64,000 bases of DNA from positions 202,906-266,905 of the forward strand of contig NZ_VFEV01000003.1 of assembly GCF_007858275.1 (NCBI RefSeq), given 5' to 3'. How positions within the stretch are numbered: position 1 is the stretch's first letter; every line of letters begins with the position of its first letter. Below are positions 45,512 through 56,072 of the stretch, piece after piece. Source of the stretch: Pseudomonas proteolytica (GTDB lineage: Bacteria; Pseudomonadota; Gammaproteobacteria; Pseudomonadales; Pseudomonadaceae). The translations under genes and the position numbers were made by a program. The notes beneath the pieces are model-generated. The model was not told the DNA's origin. It saw nothing but the letters and a program-made list of their open reading frames with translations, and did not search any database.

Positions 45512-46081
45512 TTAAAAATGCCGTTCGCGCCCGGCAAACAGGTCGCGTAAATTGCCGCGATGGCGCCAGACGATCAGCAGGGTGAGCACGCTCATCGGCA
45601 GCAGCGCTGCCGGCTCCTGCCAGGCCAGTAGTGGCAGGGTCAGGGGGGTGGCGATCAACGCTGCGAGGGAGCTGGTGCGGGTCAGGTAGAACGTCAGCAA
45701 CCAGGCGGCAATGGCCAGCAACGCCGCTGGCGGGTAGATTCCCAGCAGCATGCCGGCCGCCGTCGCGACGCCCTTGCCGCCGCGAAAGCGAAAGTACAGT
45801 GGGAACAGATGGCCGAGCACGGCGCATACGCCAATCCAGGCCTGTTGTTGCAAGGGGAGGCCAGCCAGATCGGCTATCAGTACCGGCAGCAGGCCTTTGC
45901 AGACGTCGCCGAACAAAGTCAGCACGGCGAGTTTTTTGCCGGCCAGGCGCAACATATTGGTGGCGCCGGCATTGCCTGAGCCACTCATTCGCGGGTCGGG
46001 ATTTCCCGTCAGGCGGCTGAGCAAGATGGCAAAGGACAGCGAGCCGAGCAGGTAGGCGAGGGTCGCCAGTAACCAAGACAT
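45512..46081 (-). CDS. plsY: glycerol-3-phosphate acyltransferase PlsY
   Basis: A 189-residue, five-helix inner-membrane enzyme that acylates glycerol-3-phosphate with acyl-phosphate. The three cytoplasmic motifs are present: [22 protein letters not shown] followed by GDVCKG, and [19 protein letters not shown]. It is transcribed alone, divergent from folB. Confidence 0.97.
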   Translation of the reverse strand: MSWLLATLAYLLGSLSFAILLSRLTGNPDPRMSGSGNAGATNMLRLAGKKLAVLTLFGDVCKGLLPVLIADLAGLPLQQQAWIGVCAVLGHLFPLYFRFRGGKGVATAAGMLLGIYPPAALLAIAAWLLTFYLTRTSSLAALIATPLTLPLLAWQEPAALLPMSVLTLLIVWRHRGNLRDLFAGRERHF

Positions 46082-46155
46082 GCTAACTATTCCGGGCGAG
46101 GACGCCTTGATTCTAACGGGGCATTGCGCCCTTGTCGTGCTGTGGAGAAGAGTGC

Positions 46156-46509
46156 TTGGACAGAGTGTTTATCGAAGGCCTGGAAGTCGACACCGTGATC
46201 GGGGCCTACGACTGGGAGCGAGGTATCCGTCAGTGCCTGCGCCTGGACCTGAGTTTCGCCTGGGACAATCGCCCCGCCGCGGCCGGTGATGACCTGACCC
46301 TGGCGCTCGATTACGCCAGTGTTTCCGCACGTATCCAGGCCTTCGCTGCGCAGGCGCAATTCCAACTGGTGGAAACGTTTGCCGAGCGCCTGGCGCAAGT
46401 CCTGATGGAAGAATTCCAGATTCCCTGGCTGCACCTCAAGTTGACCAAGCCCGGTGCCGTCCCGGCCGCCAAGGGTGTGGGCGTGGAGATCGAGCGCGGA
46501 TGTCGCTAA
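46156..46509 (+). CDS. folB: dihydroneopterin aldolase
   Basis: A 117-residue folate enzyme that cleaves dihydroneopterin and can epimerise it. It begins at a TTG codon at 46156 ([20 protein letters not shown]), set by GGAGAAG five bases upstream and by the family N-terminus. The active-site Glu is in GAYDWERG, Tyr/Val in LDYASV and Lys in LKLTKPGAV. It overlaps folK by 10 bases. Confidence 0.95.
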   Translation: MDRVFIEGLEVDTVIGAYDWERGIRQCLRLDLSFAWDNRPAAAGDDLTLALDYASVSARIQAFAAQAQFQLVETFAERLAQVLMEEFQIPWLHLKLTKPGAVPAAKGVGVEIERGCR

Positions 46510-47012
46510 CTCAGGTTTACCTTGGTCTTGGTAGCAATATCGAGCGCGAGTCCCATCTGTGTGCGGGCCTCGACGCGTTGGCGGGCTTTTTGACGGACTT
46601 GCGCTGTTCGGCGGTGTTCGAAAGCCAGCCAGTGGGAATCAAGAGCGGGCCGTTTTTCAACCTAGTGGTGTCGGCATACACCGATTTGCCCCTGATGGAA
46701 TTGGATCGCCGCTTGAAGTTCATCGAGGCCGAAAATGGTCGCTATGCGCCGGATCGCAAGGGTCTGCCTTTGGATATCGATGTGCTGCTGTATGGCGACC
46801 TGAGCGGTAACTTCGATGGATTGGTGTTGCCGCGGGCAGAAATCCTGAAGAACGCCTTTGTGTTGTGGCCGCTGTCGTTGATGGCGCCAGAGCGCGTGCA
46901 TCCGGAGGTGGGCAAAACGTTCGCCGCGTTGTGGCGCGACGCGCAGATCGATCAGGTGCTGGCCCCTGTTGCCTTCAAGTGGCGCGACCAGCAGCTCACC
47001 CAGGGCCTGTAG
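46500..47012 (+). CDS. folK: 6-hydroxymethyl-7,8-dihydropterin pyrophosphokinase
   Basis: A 170-residue kinase in the step before dihydropteroate synthase. Signatures are YLGLGSNIERE, SAVFESQPVG and LDIDVLLYGD, with FVLWPLSLMAP near the end. It starts inside folB, so the two pterin steps are translationally coupled. A degenerate REP doublet follows it. Confidence 0.96.
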   Translation: MSLTQVYLGLGSNIERESHLCAGLDALAGFLTDLRCSAVFESQPVGIKSGPFFNLVVSAYTDLPLMELDRRLKFIEAENGRYAPDRKGLPLDIDVLLYGDLSGNFDGLVLPRAEILKNAFVLWPLSLMAPERVHPEVGKTFAALWRDAQIDQVLAPVAFKWRDQQLTQGL

Positions 47013-47090
47013 GGGGCGGCCTGCCGGCGACGGCGCCCTCTGGTTTGAGGGGATGCAGCTGACGCCATCGCGGGCAAGCCCGCTCCTACA
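47011..47090. repeat. degenerate REP doublet between folK and cca
   Basis: GTAGGGGGCGGCCTGCCGGC at the left is an imperfect inverse of GCGGGCAAGCCCGCTCCTAC at the right. It separates the convergent genes folK and cca and probably serves as their shared transcription stop. Confidence 0.6.
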
Positions 47091-48315
47091 CTGAATGCTG
47101 TTCTTTGTAGGCTTTCAGGGCATTGAGCCGTTCACGCTTGAGTGCCTCGCCCAGTTGCGGGCCCTTGAAGCCTTTCTCCAGCAGTGGCGCCACTGCAACA
47201 CCTCGCGCCACCTGCGCAGCACCCCGTAGATAATCCGCCTGTGGATAACTTCTCTGCTCAAGGCCCTTGCGGCCCCGCGCGTCCATTTCGCAGGCGACGA
47301 CAAACTCCTCAAAGCGCTGTGGCCGGCGGAACACGTCAAAACTCTGCAACAACTCCAGCAGGGTCGAGGCCTTGAGCTCCAGTGCCCGATGCCCATGGGT
47401 GTGATACTCGCCGACCAGCAGCGCCAATTCCTGGCAGTCCTTTGGCACTTTGAAGCGCTCATTGACCGCTTTGATTAGCTTCAGGCCTCTCTGCTCGTGA
47501 GCGATATGCCTGGGTAACTTATCCACAGGTGTCAGGCCCTTGCCCAAGTCGTGCAGCAGGCAGGCCCAGCGCACAGTCAGGGGTTGGGCGTGCAGGGCGG
47601 CTTGCTCCAGCACGCTCAGGGTATGGATGCCGGTATCGATCTCGGGGTGGTGGGCCTCGGGCTGGGGCACACCGAACAGCGCATCCACTTCTGGCAGCAG
47701 GGTTTTCAAGGCGTGGCAGTCGCGCAGTACCTGGATAAACACCTGTGGCTGATCTTCCATCAGGGCTCGGGAGATTTCCTTCCAGCTGCGCTCTGGCGTC
47801 AGGGCTTCCAGTTCACCGGAGTCACTGAGTTGGCGCATCAATTCCAGGGTTTCGGGGGCGATAGTAAAACCGAGGCCGGCATAACGGGCGGCAAACCGTG
47901 CGACGCGTAGCACGCGCAGCGGGTCTTCGGCGAACGCCGGGGAGACGTGGCGCAATACCCGCGCTTGCAGGTCGCGCTGGCCGTTATACGGGTCGGTCAG
48001 GTTGCCGTCGTCGTCTTCGGCCATGGCATTGATGGTCAGGTCGCGGCGGATCAAGTCTTGTTCGAGCGTGACTTCGGGGCTGGCATGAAACACAAAGCCG
48101 CCATAGCCCCGGCCACTTTTGCGCTCTGTACGGGCGAGGGCGTACTCCTCGTTGTTCTTCGGATCAAGGAACACCGGAAAGTCAGAGCCTACGGGCCGAT
48201 AGCCCTTGGCGAGCATTTGTTCGGTGGTGGCGCCAACAACGACCCGATCTATATCGGTAACGGCAATGCCCAGCAAGCGATCACGCACTGCTCCGCCGAC
48301 TTTGTAGATTTGCAT
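47086..48315 (-). CDS. cca: CCA-adding tRNA nucleotidyltransferase with HD domain
   Basis: A 409-residue multifunctional CCA enzyme of the gammaproteobacterial type. The nucleotidyltransferase site is [11 protein letters not shown] with DxD at [19 protein letters not shown] and the template [12 protein letters not shown] follow, and the C-terminal HD domain ([12 protein letters not shown]...[12 protein letters not shown]) supplies phosphatase/phosphodiesterase activity. GGAGG is 7 bases before the ATG and is embedded in a hairpin (48322-48369). Two perfect DnaA-box 9-mers fall inside the gene at 47240-47248 and 47519-47527. Confidence 0.97.
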   Translation of the reverse strand: MQIYKVGGAVRDRLLGIAVTDIDRVVVGATTEQMLAKGYRPVGSDFPVFLDPKNNEEYALARTERKSGRGYGGFVFHASPEVTLEQDLIRRDLTINAMAEDDDGNLTDPYNGQRDLQARVLRHVSPAFAEDPLRVLRVARFAARYAGLGFTIAPETLELMRQLSDSGELEALTPERSWKEISRALMEDQPQVFIQVLRDCHALKTLLPEVDALFGVPQPEAHHPEIDTGIHTLSVLEQAALHAQPLTVRWACLLHDLGKGLTPVDKLPRHIAHEQRGLKLIKAVNERFKVPKDCQELALLVGEYHTHGHRALELKASTLLELLQSFDVFRRPQRFEEFVVACEMDARGRKGLEQRSYPQADYLRGAAQVARGVAVAPLLEKGFKGPQLGEALKRERLNALKAYKEQHSV

Positions 48316-48321
48316 GAAAAA

Positions 48322-48369
48322 GCCTCCATTAGCCCTACAGGATAACGCCTGTGCCAGGCCAATGGAGGC
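48322..48369 (-). promoter_or_regulatory. terminator-like hairpin that contains the cca ribosome-binding site
   Basis: Read on the minus strand, GCCTCCATT (ten bases after the spoVR stop) pairs perfectly with AATGGAGGC, which is followed by TTTTTC and the cca ATG. The 30-base loop can form an inner GCCTG-GCA-CAGGC stem. The 3' arm holds the GGAGG of cca. It therefore looks both like the terminator of the prkA operon and like a translational lock on cca; function is inferred. Confidence 0.6.
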
Positions 48370-48378
48370 ATTGCTGCG

Positions 48379-49941
48379 TCAAAGGTGAACCACGGCCAGG
48401 TCCAGGCGGCCGTAGTCGTTGTCGTTGTGGTCGTTGCGCGGCGGAACATGGTGGGTCTTCATGACCTGATCGCCTTGCAGCGTCTCCAGATGGATGTCGA
48501 ACCCCCACAGCCGGTGCAGGTGCTTGAGCACTTCATCGGTGGATTCACCCAGGGGTTTGCGATCATGCTGCTGGTGACGCAGGGTCAGGGAGCGATCACC
48601 GCGCATGTCGATGCTGTAGATCTGCACGTTGGGTTCGCGGTTGCCCAGGTTGTATTGGGCCGCCAGGGTTTCGCGGATCGTGCGGTAACCGGCCTCGTCG
48701 TGGATCGCGGGTACCAGCAGGTCGTCCTTGAGGTCGTCATCCATGATGCTGAACAGCTTGAGGTCGCGAATCACTTGGGGCGACAGGTACTGCAGGATAA
48801 AGCTCTCGTCCTTGAAGCTGCTCATGGCGAACTTGATGGTTGATAGCCAGTCACTGCCGGCGATCTCCGGGAACCAGCGGCGGTCCTCTTCGGTAGGGTG
48901 TTCGCACATGCGTCGGATATCCCGGTACATGGCGAAGCCCAGGGCATAGGGGTTGATGCCGCTGTAGTAGGGGCTGTCGAAGCCCGGTTGGAAGACCACG
49001 CTGGTGTGTGAGGTGAGGAACTCCATCATGAAGCCGTCGGTCACCAGCCCTTCGTCGTAGAGGTCGTTCATCAGCGTGTAGTGCCAGAACGTGGCCCAGC
49101 CCTCGTTCATCACCTGGGTCTGGCGCTGTGGATAGAAGTACTGCGCGATCTTGCGCACGATCCGTACGATCTCCCGTTGCCATGGCTCCAGCAGTGGCGC
49201 GTGTTTTTCCAGAAAATACAGGATGTTTTCCTGGGGTTCGACGGGGAAGCGCGCATTGTCCTTGTCGCTGTTCTTGTCGGCGCGTTTGGGGATGGTGCGC
49301 CACAGATCGTTGATCTGTTTCTGCAAATGCTCTTCACGATCCTTCTGGCGAAGCCGTTCTTCTTCGGCGGAGATAGGGTAGGGGCGTTTGTAGCGGTCCA
49401 CACCGTAGTTCATCAGGGCATGGCAGGAGTCCAGCAGATCCTCCACGGCGTCGATCCCGTGGCGTTCCTCGCACTGCATGATGTACTGCTTGGCGAACAC
49501 CAGGTAGTCGATGATCGAACTGGCGTCGGTCCAGGTACGGAACAGATAGTTGCCCTTGAAAAAGCTGTTGTGACCGTAGCAAGCGTGGGCAACTACCAAT
49601 GCCTGCATGCAGATGGTGTTTTCTTCCATCAGGTAGGCGATGCACGGGTCGGAGTTGATCACGATCTCGTAGGCCAGGCCCATCTGGCCACGGGTGTAGG
49701 ATTTCTCTGTGCTGAGGAAGTGCTTGCCGTAGGACCAGTGGTGATAGCCCAGGGGCATGCCCACCGAGGCATACGCGTCCATCATCTGCTCGGCGGTGAT
49801 CACTTCGATCTGGTTGGGGTAGGTGTCCAGGGCATATCCGGCCGCAATACGGCTGATTTCCCGGTCATAGGCCTGGATCAGTTCGAAGGTCCATTCGGAC
49901 CCCGTGGAAATGGGTTGGCGCTTATGCTCTTTGGCGGTCAT
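48379..49941 (-). CDS. SpoVR family protein (YcgB)
   Basis: A 520-residue SpoVR-like protein: [60 protein letters not shown] and [20 protein letters not shown] are conserved blocks. The biochemical function is unknown; in Bacillus SpoVR affects the spore cortex, and in Gram-negatives the gene is a stationary-phase/stress gene. It overlaps the yeaH-like gene by 4 bases as the last gene of prkA-yeaH-spoVR. Confidence 0.95.
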   Translation of the reverse strand: MTAKEHKRQPISTGSEWTFELIQAYDREISRIAAGYALDTYPNQIEVITAEQMMDAYASVGMPLGYHHWSYGKHFLSTEKSYTRGQMGLAYEIVINSDPCIAYLMEENTICMQALVVAHACYGHNSFFKGNYLFRTWTDASSIIDYLVFAKQYIMQCEERHGIDAVEDLLDSCHALMNYGVDRYKRPYPISAEEERLRQKDREEHLQKQINDLWRTIPKRADKNSDKDNARFPVEPQENILYFLEKHAPLLEPWQREIVRIVRKIAQYFYPQRQTQVMNEGWATFWHYTLMNDLYDEGLVTDGFMMEFLTSHTSVVFQPGFDSPYYSGINPYALGFAMYRDIRRMCEHPTEEDRRWFPEIAGSDWLSTIKFAMSSFKDESFILQYLSPQVIRDLKLFSIMDDDLKDDLLVPAIHDEAGYRTIRETLAAQYNLGNREPNVQIYSIDMRGDRSLTLRHQQHDRKPLGESTDEVLKHLHRLWGFDIHLETLQGDQVMKTHHVPPRNDHNDNDYGRLDLAVVHL

Positions 49942-51209
49942 GTCACTAACCTGCGCTGGAAGAGTTCACGGAAGACCGGATAGATATCGCCGGCCGAGAC
50001 CAGTTGTTGCTGGGCGAAGGTATCGGCGAAGGCTTCACCGATGCGCTCGTATTCGAACCACAGGGCCTGGTGCTCGCGGGGGGTAATCTCCACATAAGTG
50101 TAGTACTGCACGAACGGCATGATCTGGTTGACCAGGATGTCGCGGCAGATGGGCGAGTCGTCGTTCCAGTTGTCGCCGTCGGAAGCCTGGGCGGCGTAGA
50201 TGTTCCACTCGTTGGCCGGGTAGCGCTCGGCCATGATTTCCTGCATCAATTTCAGCGCGCTGGACACGATGGTGCCGCCGGTCTCCCGTGAATAGAAAAA
50301 CTCTTCTTCGTCGACCTCACGGGCACTGGTGTGATGGCGGATAAACACCACGTCGATCTTGTCGTAGTTACGCTTGAGAAACAGGTACAGCAAGATAAAA
50401 AAGCGCTTGGCGATGTCCTTGGTCGCCTGGGTCATCGAGCCGGAAACGTCCATCAGGCAAAACATCACTGCCTTGGAACTGGGGTTGGGTTGCTTGACCA
50501 ACAGGTTGTACTTCAAGTCGAAGGTATCGAGGAATGGCACGCGGTGAATGCGCGCGCTGAGTTTTTCGATTTCTGCCTCGATTTCCTGGATATCGCCGAA
50601 GTTGTCCGGTTCTTCGCGCTTCAAGCGCGCCAACTCTTCCTTGGCCTCCTTGAGTTTGGCGCGGCTGCTGCCGGACAGGGCAATACGCCGGGCATGGGCC
50701 GAGCGCAGGGTGCGGATGATATTGATGCGTGAGGGGTTACCCTCGTTGCTGATGCCCGCGCGTACGGTCTTGAACGTGTCGGTGCCGGTCAGGTTGCGCT
50801 TGACCAGGTTGGGCAGTTCCAGGTCTTCGAACATGAACTCGAGGAATTCTTCCTGGGTAATCTGGAACACGAACTCGTCCATGCCTTCGCCGGAATTGCC
50901 GGCCTTGCCTGGACCTTTACCACCGCCACCGCCTTGAGGGCGCTGGATATGCTCGCCGGTGGTGAATTCCTTGTTTCCCGGGTGAACCACAGTCTGTTTG
51001 CCGCCACGGCCGTGATGCAGCACCGGTTCGTCGATATCCCGGCCGGGGATGCTGATCTGCTCGCCGTGTTCCATATCGGTGATGGAACGACGACTCACCG
51101 CCTCTTCGACGGCCTTTTTGATGTGGTCACGGTAGCGCCGCAGGAAACGCTGGCGGTTTACCGTGCTCTTGTTCTTGCCATTGAGGCGTCGGTCGATCAC
51201 ATAGCTCAT
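49938..51209 (-). CDS. yeaH: YeaH/YhbH family protein (DUF444, VWA-like)
   Basis: A 423-residue protein with a von Willebrand A-like C-terminal half: [20 protein letters not shown] carries the DxSxS metal site, with [15 protein letters not shown] and [12 protein letters not shown] beyond it. The N-terminal part is basic and Gly-rich ([20 protein letters not shown]). It is always partnered with PrkA and SpoVR and may be an adaptor or target of the kinase. GGAGGG lies 6 bases before the ATG at 51209. Confidence 0.94.
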   Translation of the reverse strand: MSYVIDRRLNGKNKSTVNRQRFLRRYRDHIKKAVEEAVSRRSITDMEHGEQISIPGRDIDEPVLHHGRGGKQTVVHPGNKEFTTGEHIQRPQGGGGGKGPGKAGNSGEGMDEFVFQITQEEFLEFMFEDLELPNLVKRNLTGTDTFKTVRAGISNEGNPSRINIIRTLRSAHARRIALSGSSRAKLKEAKEELARLKREEPDNFGDIQEIEAEIEKLSARIHRVPFLDTFDLKYNLLVKQPNPSSKAVMFCLMDVSGSMTQATKDIAKRFFILLYLFLKRNYDKIDVVFIRHHTSAREVDEEEFFYSRETGGTIVSSALKLMQEIMAERYPANEWNIYAAQASDGDNWNDDSPICRDILVNQIMPFVQYYTYVEITPREHQALWFEYERIGEAFADTFAQQQLVSAGDIYPVFRELFQRRLVT

Positions 51210-51238
51210 AGGGAGCCCTCCGGGCAGCTTCACGTTAC

Positions 51239-51265
51239 AAGCTTCAAGCCGCGAGCTGGAAGCTT
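51239..51265. repeat. short inverted repeat between prkA and yeaH
   Basis: AAGCTTC and GAAGCTT arms enclose 13 bases, next to a further TTACAAGCTTCAAG copy. It resembles the AAGCTTGAAGC-type repeats common between Pseudomonas genes. It sits inside the operon. Confidence 0.4.
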
Positions 51266-51322
51266 AGAGACAAGCGGTCAGCTGCCAGGCCTGGGGCCCG
51301 GCAGCGCGCGCCTGTCGCTGCC

Positions 51323-53245
51323 TTACTGCGATTTGCGAACCCGCAGGTACCACTCGGAAAGCAGCCGTACCTGTTTGTCGGTGTAGCCACGCTCGACCAT
51401 TCGTGTGACGAAGTCGTTGTGTTTTTGCTGGTCCTCCTTGCTGGCCTTGGCGTTGAAGCTGATGACTGGCAGCAGGTCCTCGGTGTTGGAGAACATTTTC
51501 TTCTCGATGACCACCCGCAGCTTCTCGTAGCTGAGCCAGGTAGGGTTCTTGCCGTTGTTGTTGGCCCGGGCGCGCAGTACGAAGTTGACGATTTCGTTGC
51601 GGAAATCCTTCGGATTGCTGATGCCGGCCGGTTTTTCGATCTTCTCCAGTTCCTCGTTGAGGGCTACGCGGTTGAGGATCTCGCCGGTTTCCGGGTCGCG
51701 GTATTCCTGGTCCTGGATCCAGAAATCTGCGTAAAGCACATAGCGATCGAAGATGTTCTGCCCATATTCGCTGTAGGACTCCAGGTAAGCAGTCTGGATT
51801 TCCTTGCCGATGAACTCGATATAACGCGGCGCCAGGTACTCCTTGAGGAAGCGCAGGTAGCGCTCGCGGGTTTCGGCCTGGAATTGCTCCTGTTCGATCT
51901 GCTGCTCCAGTACATAGAGCAGGTGTACCGGGTTGGCAGCGATCTCATGGGGGTCGAAGTTGAAGACTTTGGACAGGATCTTGAACGCGAAGCGGGTCGA
52001 CAGGCCGTTCATGCCTTCATCCACGCCCGCCGTATCGCGGTATTCCTGGATCGACTTGGCCTTGGGGTCGGTGTCCTTGAGGTTTTCCCCGTCGTAGACG
52101 CGCATTTTCGAGTAGATATTCGAGTTTTCCGGCTCCTTGAGGCGCGACAGCACGGTGAACTGGGCGAGCATCTTCAGGGTGTCTGGCGCGCAATGGGCCT
52201 TGGCCAGGGAGCTGTTGAACAGCAGCTTGTCGTAGATCTTGATTTCATCGCTGACCCGCAGGCAGTACGGCACCTTGACGATATAGATCCGGTCGATGAA
52301 GGCTTCGTTGTTCTTGTTGTTGCGGAACGTGTGCCATTCCGATTCGTTGGAGTGGGCCAGCAGGATACCGGTGAACGGAATCGCCCCCAGGCCTTCGGTG
52401 CTGTTGTAGTTGCCTTCCTGGGTCGCGGTGAGCAGTGGGTGCAGCACCTTGATCGGCGCCTTGAACATCTCCACGAACTCCATCAGGCCCTGGTTCGCCC
52501 GGCACAGTGCGCCTGAGTAGCTGTAGGCATCGGCGTCGTTCTGCGGGAATTCTTCCAGCTTGCGGATATCGACCTTGCCCACCAGCGCCGAAATGTCCTG
52601 GTTGTTTTCATCCCCTGGTTCGGTCTTGGCCACGCCGATCTGGTTGAGGATCGACGGATAGAGTTTGACCACCCGGAACTGGCTGATATCGCCGCCAAAC
52701 TCGGCCAGGCGCTTGGTGGCCCAGGGCGACATGATGGTATTGAGATAGCGGCGCGGGATGCCGAAGTCTTCCTCGAGGATCGCGCCATCTTCCGTGGCGT
52801 TGAACAGGCCCAGGGGTGACTCGAACACCGGGGAGCCCTTGATCGCGTAGAACGGCACCTTTTCGATCAGTTGCTTGAGTTTTTCGGCCAGGGAAGATTT
52901 ACCGCCGCCCACCGGGCCGAGCAGGTAGAGGATCTGTTTCTTCTCTTCCAGGCCTTGGGCGGCATGGCGGAAGTAGGAGACGATCTGGTCGATGCATTCT
53001 TCCATGCCATGGAAGTCTTCAAAGGCCGGGTAGCGGCGGATCACCTTGTTGGAAAATATTCGCGACAGTCGCGAATTGTTGGAGGTGTCTACCAGCTCCG
53101 GCTCGCCAATCGCCAGTAGCAGGCGTTCGGCGGCAGACGCGTAGGTGCTGCGGTCCTTTTTGCACAGCTCAAGATACTCTTGCAGCGTGAGCTCTTCCTG
53201 CTGTGTGGACTCGAAGCGTTGTTGGAAGTGGCTAAAAATACTCAT
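51323..53245 (-). CDS. prkA: PrkA serine protein kinase (YeaG-like AAA+)
   Basis: A 640-residue protein with an N-terminal AAA+ module (Walker A GPVGGGKSS at 110-118) and a C-terminal PrkA kinase-like domain (about 400-625). FTGILLAHSNESEWHTFRNN is a family block. In enterics YeaG phosphorylates a casein-like target and shapes nitrogen and stationary-phase adaptation. GAGGTGA lies 7 bases before ATG 53245; longer in-frame extensions are not family sequence. It is the first gene of the operon. Confidence 0.96.
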   Translation of the reverse strand: MSIFSHFQQRFESTQQEELTLQEYLELCKKDRSTYASAAERLLLAIGEPELVDTSNNSRLSRIFSNKVIRRYPAFEDFHGMEECIDQIVSYFRHAAQGLEEKKQILYLLGPVGGGKSSLAEKLKQLIEKVPFYAIKGSPVFESPLGLFNATEDGAILEEDFGIPRRYLNTIMSPWATKRLAEFGGDISQFRVVKLYPSILNQIGVAKTEPGDENNQDISALVGKVDIRKLEEFPQNDADAYSYSGALCRANQGLMEFVEMFKAPIKVLHPLLTATQEGNYNSTEGLGAIPFTGILLAHSNESEWHTFRNNKNNEAFIDRIYIVKVPYCLRVSDEIKIYDKLLFNSSLAKAHCAPDTLKMLAQFTVLSRLKEPENSNIYSKMRVYDGENLKDTDPKAKSIQEYRDTAGVDEGMNGLSTRFAFKILSKVFNFDPHEIAANPVHLLYVLEQQIEQEQFQAETRERYLRFLKEYLAPRYIEFIGKEIQTAYLESYSEYGQNIFDRYVLYADFWIQDQEYRDPETGEILNRVALNEELEKIEKPAGISNPKDFRNEIVNFVLRARANNNGKNPTWLSYEKLRVVIEKKMFSNTEDLLPVISFNAKASKEDQQKHNDFVTRMVERGYTDKQVRLLSEWYLRVRKSQ

Positions 53246-53528
53246 GACGTCGTCACCTCGCTCGATACGTGGAGCCGACGCCGGATCAATCAGTCGATGC
53301 TGGCAGCCAGTGGCGCTTGCCGTGGCCATTTCCCCCCAGAACACCCTGAAACGCTACCGATGACCCGCACGCCGGTGTACCGGCTCTCCCCTGTTTTGGA
53401 TGGCCTGCGCTTAATGATAGTTGGGAATCCGGGAGGTCAAGGCGAGATGCCGAATTAGTTTGGGCGCACCGTTCGTCAGAATCGGCGCGAGCCCAAGCGT
53501 CACGCGGGGTAGCGGGGTTTGAAAAAAA

Positions 53529-53858
53529 TTATTGCGAATCGCCTGTGACAATTTCCGCAGGATACGTCGCACGCCATAGCTCAAAGCCACCGTCCAGGCT
53601 GTAGACATCGGAGAAGCCCTGGCTGACCAGATAGGCGGCAGCACTCTGGCTGGAGTTACCGTGATAACAGGCCACTATCAGCGGCGCGTCGAGGTCGGCT
53701 GCGCGGATGAAGTCGGCGATATTGACGTTGTCCAAATGCTTGGCCCCGCTGATGTGGGCAGCAGCGTAAGTAGGCTGGTCACGGATATCCACCACCACGG
53801 CGCCCTGCTCGCGCAGGGCCTGGGCTTGTTCGGGGGGGATACGTTTGAATTCGGTCAT
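53529..53858 (-). CDS. glpE: thiosulfate sulfurtransferase GlpE
   Basis: A 109-residue single-domain rhodanese. The active-site loop is CYHGNSS with the sulfur-carrying Cys64; [16 protein letters not shown] is the substrate-side strand. It transfers sulfane sulfur to cyanide or thiols, with physiological acceptor uncertain. It lies 32 bases after apaH in the same direction and is the probable tail of the lptD operon; 53246-53528 before prkA holds no gene. Confidence 0.95.
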   Translation of the reverse strand: MTEFKRIPPEQAQALREQGAVVVDIRDQPTYAAAHISGAKHLDNVNIADFIRAADLDAPLIVACYHGNSSQSAAAYLVSQGFSDVYSLDGGFELWRATYPAEIVTGDSQ

Positions 53859-53890
53859 GGCGGGCTCCTTGGGCGGGCGGCAAGCGGCGT

Positions 53891-54742
53891 CTAGCGCTTG
53901 GCGGCAGCCGGCTGTGTTACGGGAAGGGGAGATTCACACTGGCAGCTCAGACGCTCGCCGGTGTCGATGTTCATCAAGGTCATGGCCCCGCCCCACACAC
54001 ACCCGGTGTCGAGGGCGAAGACGCCGGGCTCGTCGCAATGGCCTTCAAGGGCGGCCCAGTGACCGAAGATGATCTTCGTGTCGCGGGTCTTGCGCTCCTT
54101 GTGGGCGAACCAGGGTTTGTAGCCGGGCAGGGCGGTTTCGGCGCCTTCCTTGCTCTTGAGGTCGAGTTTGCCTTCGGCGGTGCAGAAGCGCATGCGCGTG
54201 AAGTAGTTGGTAATGACCCGCAGGCGGGTGATGCCGGTCAGGTCGTTATCCCACTTCACTGGCTCATTGCCGTACATGCCGTCCAGATAGGTGGCGAACA
54301 GGGTGTCATCGGCCAGGACGGTTTCGACTTCGGCGGCACATTTGAGGGCTTTTTTCAGGGTCCACTGCGGCGGGATGCCAGCATGCACCAGGGCGGTATT
54401 TCGGCTTTCATCGTAATGGACGAGCTTTTGCCTGCGCAGCCAGTCGAGCAGTTCGGCGCGATCCGGGGCTTCGAGGATTTCCCGCAGGGTGTCGCCCTTT
54501 TTCAGACGCTCGATGTTATTGCCGGCCGCCAGTAAGTGCAGGTCGTGGTTGCCCAGCACGCAGACCAGGGAATCGCGCAGGCGATACAGGTAGCGCAGGG
54601 TCTCCAGGGATTGCGGCCCACGGTTGACCAAGTCGCCCACCAGCCACAGCCGATCTTCGGCCGGGTCGAAGGCTACGCGTTCAAGCAGGCATTTAAGCGG
54701 CTCCAGGCAACCTTGCAGGTCGCCGACAGCATAGGCTGCCAT
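53891..54742 (-). CDS. apaH: bis(5'-nucleosyl)-tetraphosphatase (symmetrical)
   Basis: A 283-residue calcineurin-like phosphoesterase that splits Ap4A into two ADP and can decap Np4-RNA. Metal motifs are AVGDLQGC (GDxxG), [11 protein letters not shown] (GDxxNRG) and [10 protein letters not shown] (GNHD). The C-terminal FGHWAALEG and [15 protein letters not shown] are also conserved. It starts one base inside the apaG stop. Confidence 0.97.
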   Translation of the reverse strand: MAAYAVGDLQGCLEPLKCLLERVAFDPAEDRLWLVGDLVNRGPQSLETLRYLYRLRDSLVCVLGNHDLHLLAAGNNIERLKKGDTLREILEAPDRAELLDWLRRQKLVHYDESRNTALVHAGIPPQWTLKKALKCAAEVETVLADDTLFATYLDGMYGNEPVKWDNDLTGITRLRVITNYFTRMRFCTAEGKLDLKSKEGAETALPGYKPWFAHKERKTRDTKIIFGHWAALEGHCDEPGVFALDTGCVWGGAMTLMNIDTGERLSCQCESPLPVTQPAAAKR

Positions 54743-55122
54743 CAGTGCAGGGCTCCCGGCACCGCCAGGCGGAAGGGAGCAATGATGGCGTCGAAATGTT
54801 CGCCGTCTTCGGCCAGCATCTGGTAGCTGCCCTGCATCGTGCCGACCTTGGAGGTCATCACGGTGCCGCTGCTGTAGGTGTGGCTGGCGCCGCTGTCGAT
54901 CAGTGGCTGTTGGCCGATGACGCCGGCACCGCGCACTTCTTCGACATGGCCGTCACCGTCGGTGATCACCCAATGACGCGACAGCAGCTTGGCGGGCACT
55001 TGGCCGTTGTTCTTCACCGTGACGGTGTAGGCAAAGGCGTAGCGGTTCTGTTCGGGTTGCGATTGTTCCGCCAGGAAGCGGGTGACGACGCTGACGTCGA
55101 TCTGATAGCGAGGATCGGACAT
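54742..55122 (-). CDS. apaG: ApaG protein (CO2+/MG2+ efflux-associated, FnIII-like fold)
   Basis: A 126-residue beta-sandwich protein: [40 protein letters not shown] and a [13 protein letters not shown] end. Cellular role unclear; apaG mutants elsewhere show altered cobalt/magnesium phenotypes. It follows ksgA after a 137-bp gap that contains a REP element, then runs directly into apaH. Confidence 0.96.
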   Translation of the reverse strand: MSDPRYQIDVSVVTRFLAEQSQPEQNRYAFAYTVTVKNNGQVPAKLLSRHWVITDGDGHVEEVRGAGVIGQQPLIDSGASHTYSSGTVMTSKVGTMQGSYQMLAEDGEHFDAIIAPFRLAVPGALH

Positions 55123-55226
55123 GCAAGAGGCCTTAAGAGCAAAAGCGGAGGACAGCAGATGCGGATCAGTCTAGGCCATGAGGTGGGCACTAGGCCAGAC
55201 ATGCTGTCTGACCGGGTGTCCACCCT

Positions 55227-55252
55227 TGTAGGAGCCGGCTTGCCGGCGATGG
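55227..55252. repeat. single REP element between ksgA and apaG
   Basis: A TGTAGGAGCCGGCTTGCCGG palindrome, eight bases beyond the rsmA/ksgA stop on the operon's downstream side. Confidence 0.75.
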
Positions 55253-55259
55253 CGCTGGG

Positions 55260-56072
55260 TCAGTCGGCAGTGGGTGCCGGCTGAATCGCTAGCTGGTCGG
55301 CCAAGCGTACGAACGCGGCCAGGTCCAACTGCTCCGGGCGCAGGCTGCCGTCAACACCGGCAGCTTCGATCTCGGCGTTGCTCAGCAGCGCCTTGAGCGT
55401 ATTGCGCAAGGTCTTGCGCCGCTGGTTGAACGCTTCGCGCACCACTCGCTCCAGCAGGCGATGATCCTTGGCCGGATGCGGCAGCACGGCGTGTGGCACC
55501 AGGCGCACAATCGCCGAATCAACTTTTGGCGGTGGATTGAACGCGCCCGGCCCCACATTGAACAGGTGCTCGACCCGGCAGTGGTACTGAACCATGATCG
55601 ACAGACGACCCCAATCACTGCCGCCAGGACCGGCCGCAAGACGTTCGACCACTTCTTTCTGCAACATGAAATGCATGTCGCGGATGATCCCGGCGTTGTT
55701 CAGCAGGTGGAAGATCAGCGGCGTGGAGATGTTGTATGGCAGGTTGCCGACCACTCGCAGGCTGTGGGGGGCGGCATTGAGGCTGTTGAAGTCGAACTTC
55801 AACGCGTCGCCTTGGTACAGGTTGAAGTTGGACTTGCCGGCAAACTGCTGGTTGAGGATCGGAACCAGGTCCTTGTCCAGCTCAATCACATCCAGCTGGC
55901 CGCCACTATTGAGCAGGCCCTGGGTGAGTGCGCCCTGGCCCGGGCCGATTTCCAGCAGGCGGTCTTCGGGCTTGGCATGGATGGAGCGCAGGATACGGTC
56001 GATAACGCCAGCATCGTGCAGGAAGTTTTGCCCGAAGCGCTTGCGCGCCCGGTGTTGGTAATGCTCGGTCAT
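55260..56072 (-). CDS. rsmA: 16S rRNA dimethyladenosine methyltransferase (KsgA)
   Basis: A 270-residue SAM enzyme that dimethylates A1518 and A1519 of 16S rRNA. The N-terminal [13 protein letters not shown] motif [11 protein letters not shown] and catalytic motif IV NLPYNIS are present. This rsmA is the rRNA methyltransferase, not the RNA-binding repressor titrated by RsmY. It overlaps pdxA by 4 bases. Confidence 0.98.
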   Translation of the reverse strand: MTEHYQHRARKRFGQNFLHDAGVIDRILRSIHAKPEDRLLEIGPGQGALTQGLLNSGGQLDVIELDKDLVPILNQQFAGKSNFNLYQGDALKFDFNSLNAAPHSLRVVGNLPYNISTPLIFHLLNNAGIIRDMHFMLQKEVVERLAAGPGGSDWGRLSIMVQYHCRVEHLFNVGPGAFNPPPKVDSAIVRLVPHAVLPHPAKDHRLLERVVREAFNQRRKTLRNTLKALLSNAEIEAAGVDGSLRPEQLDLAAFVRLADQLAIQPAPTAD

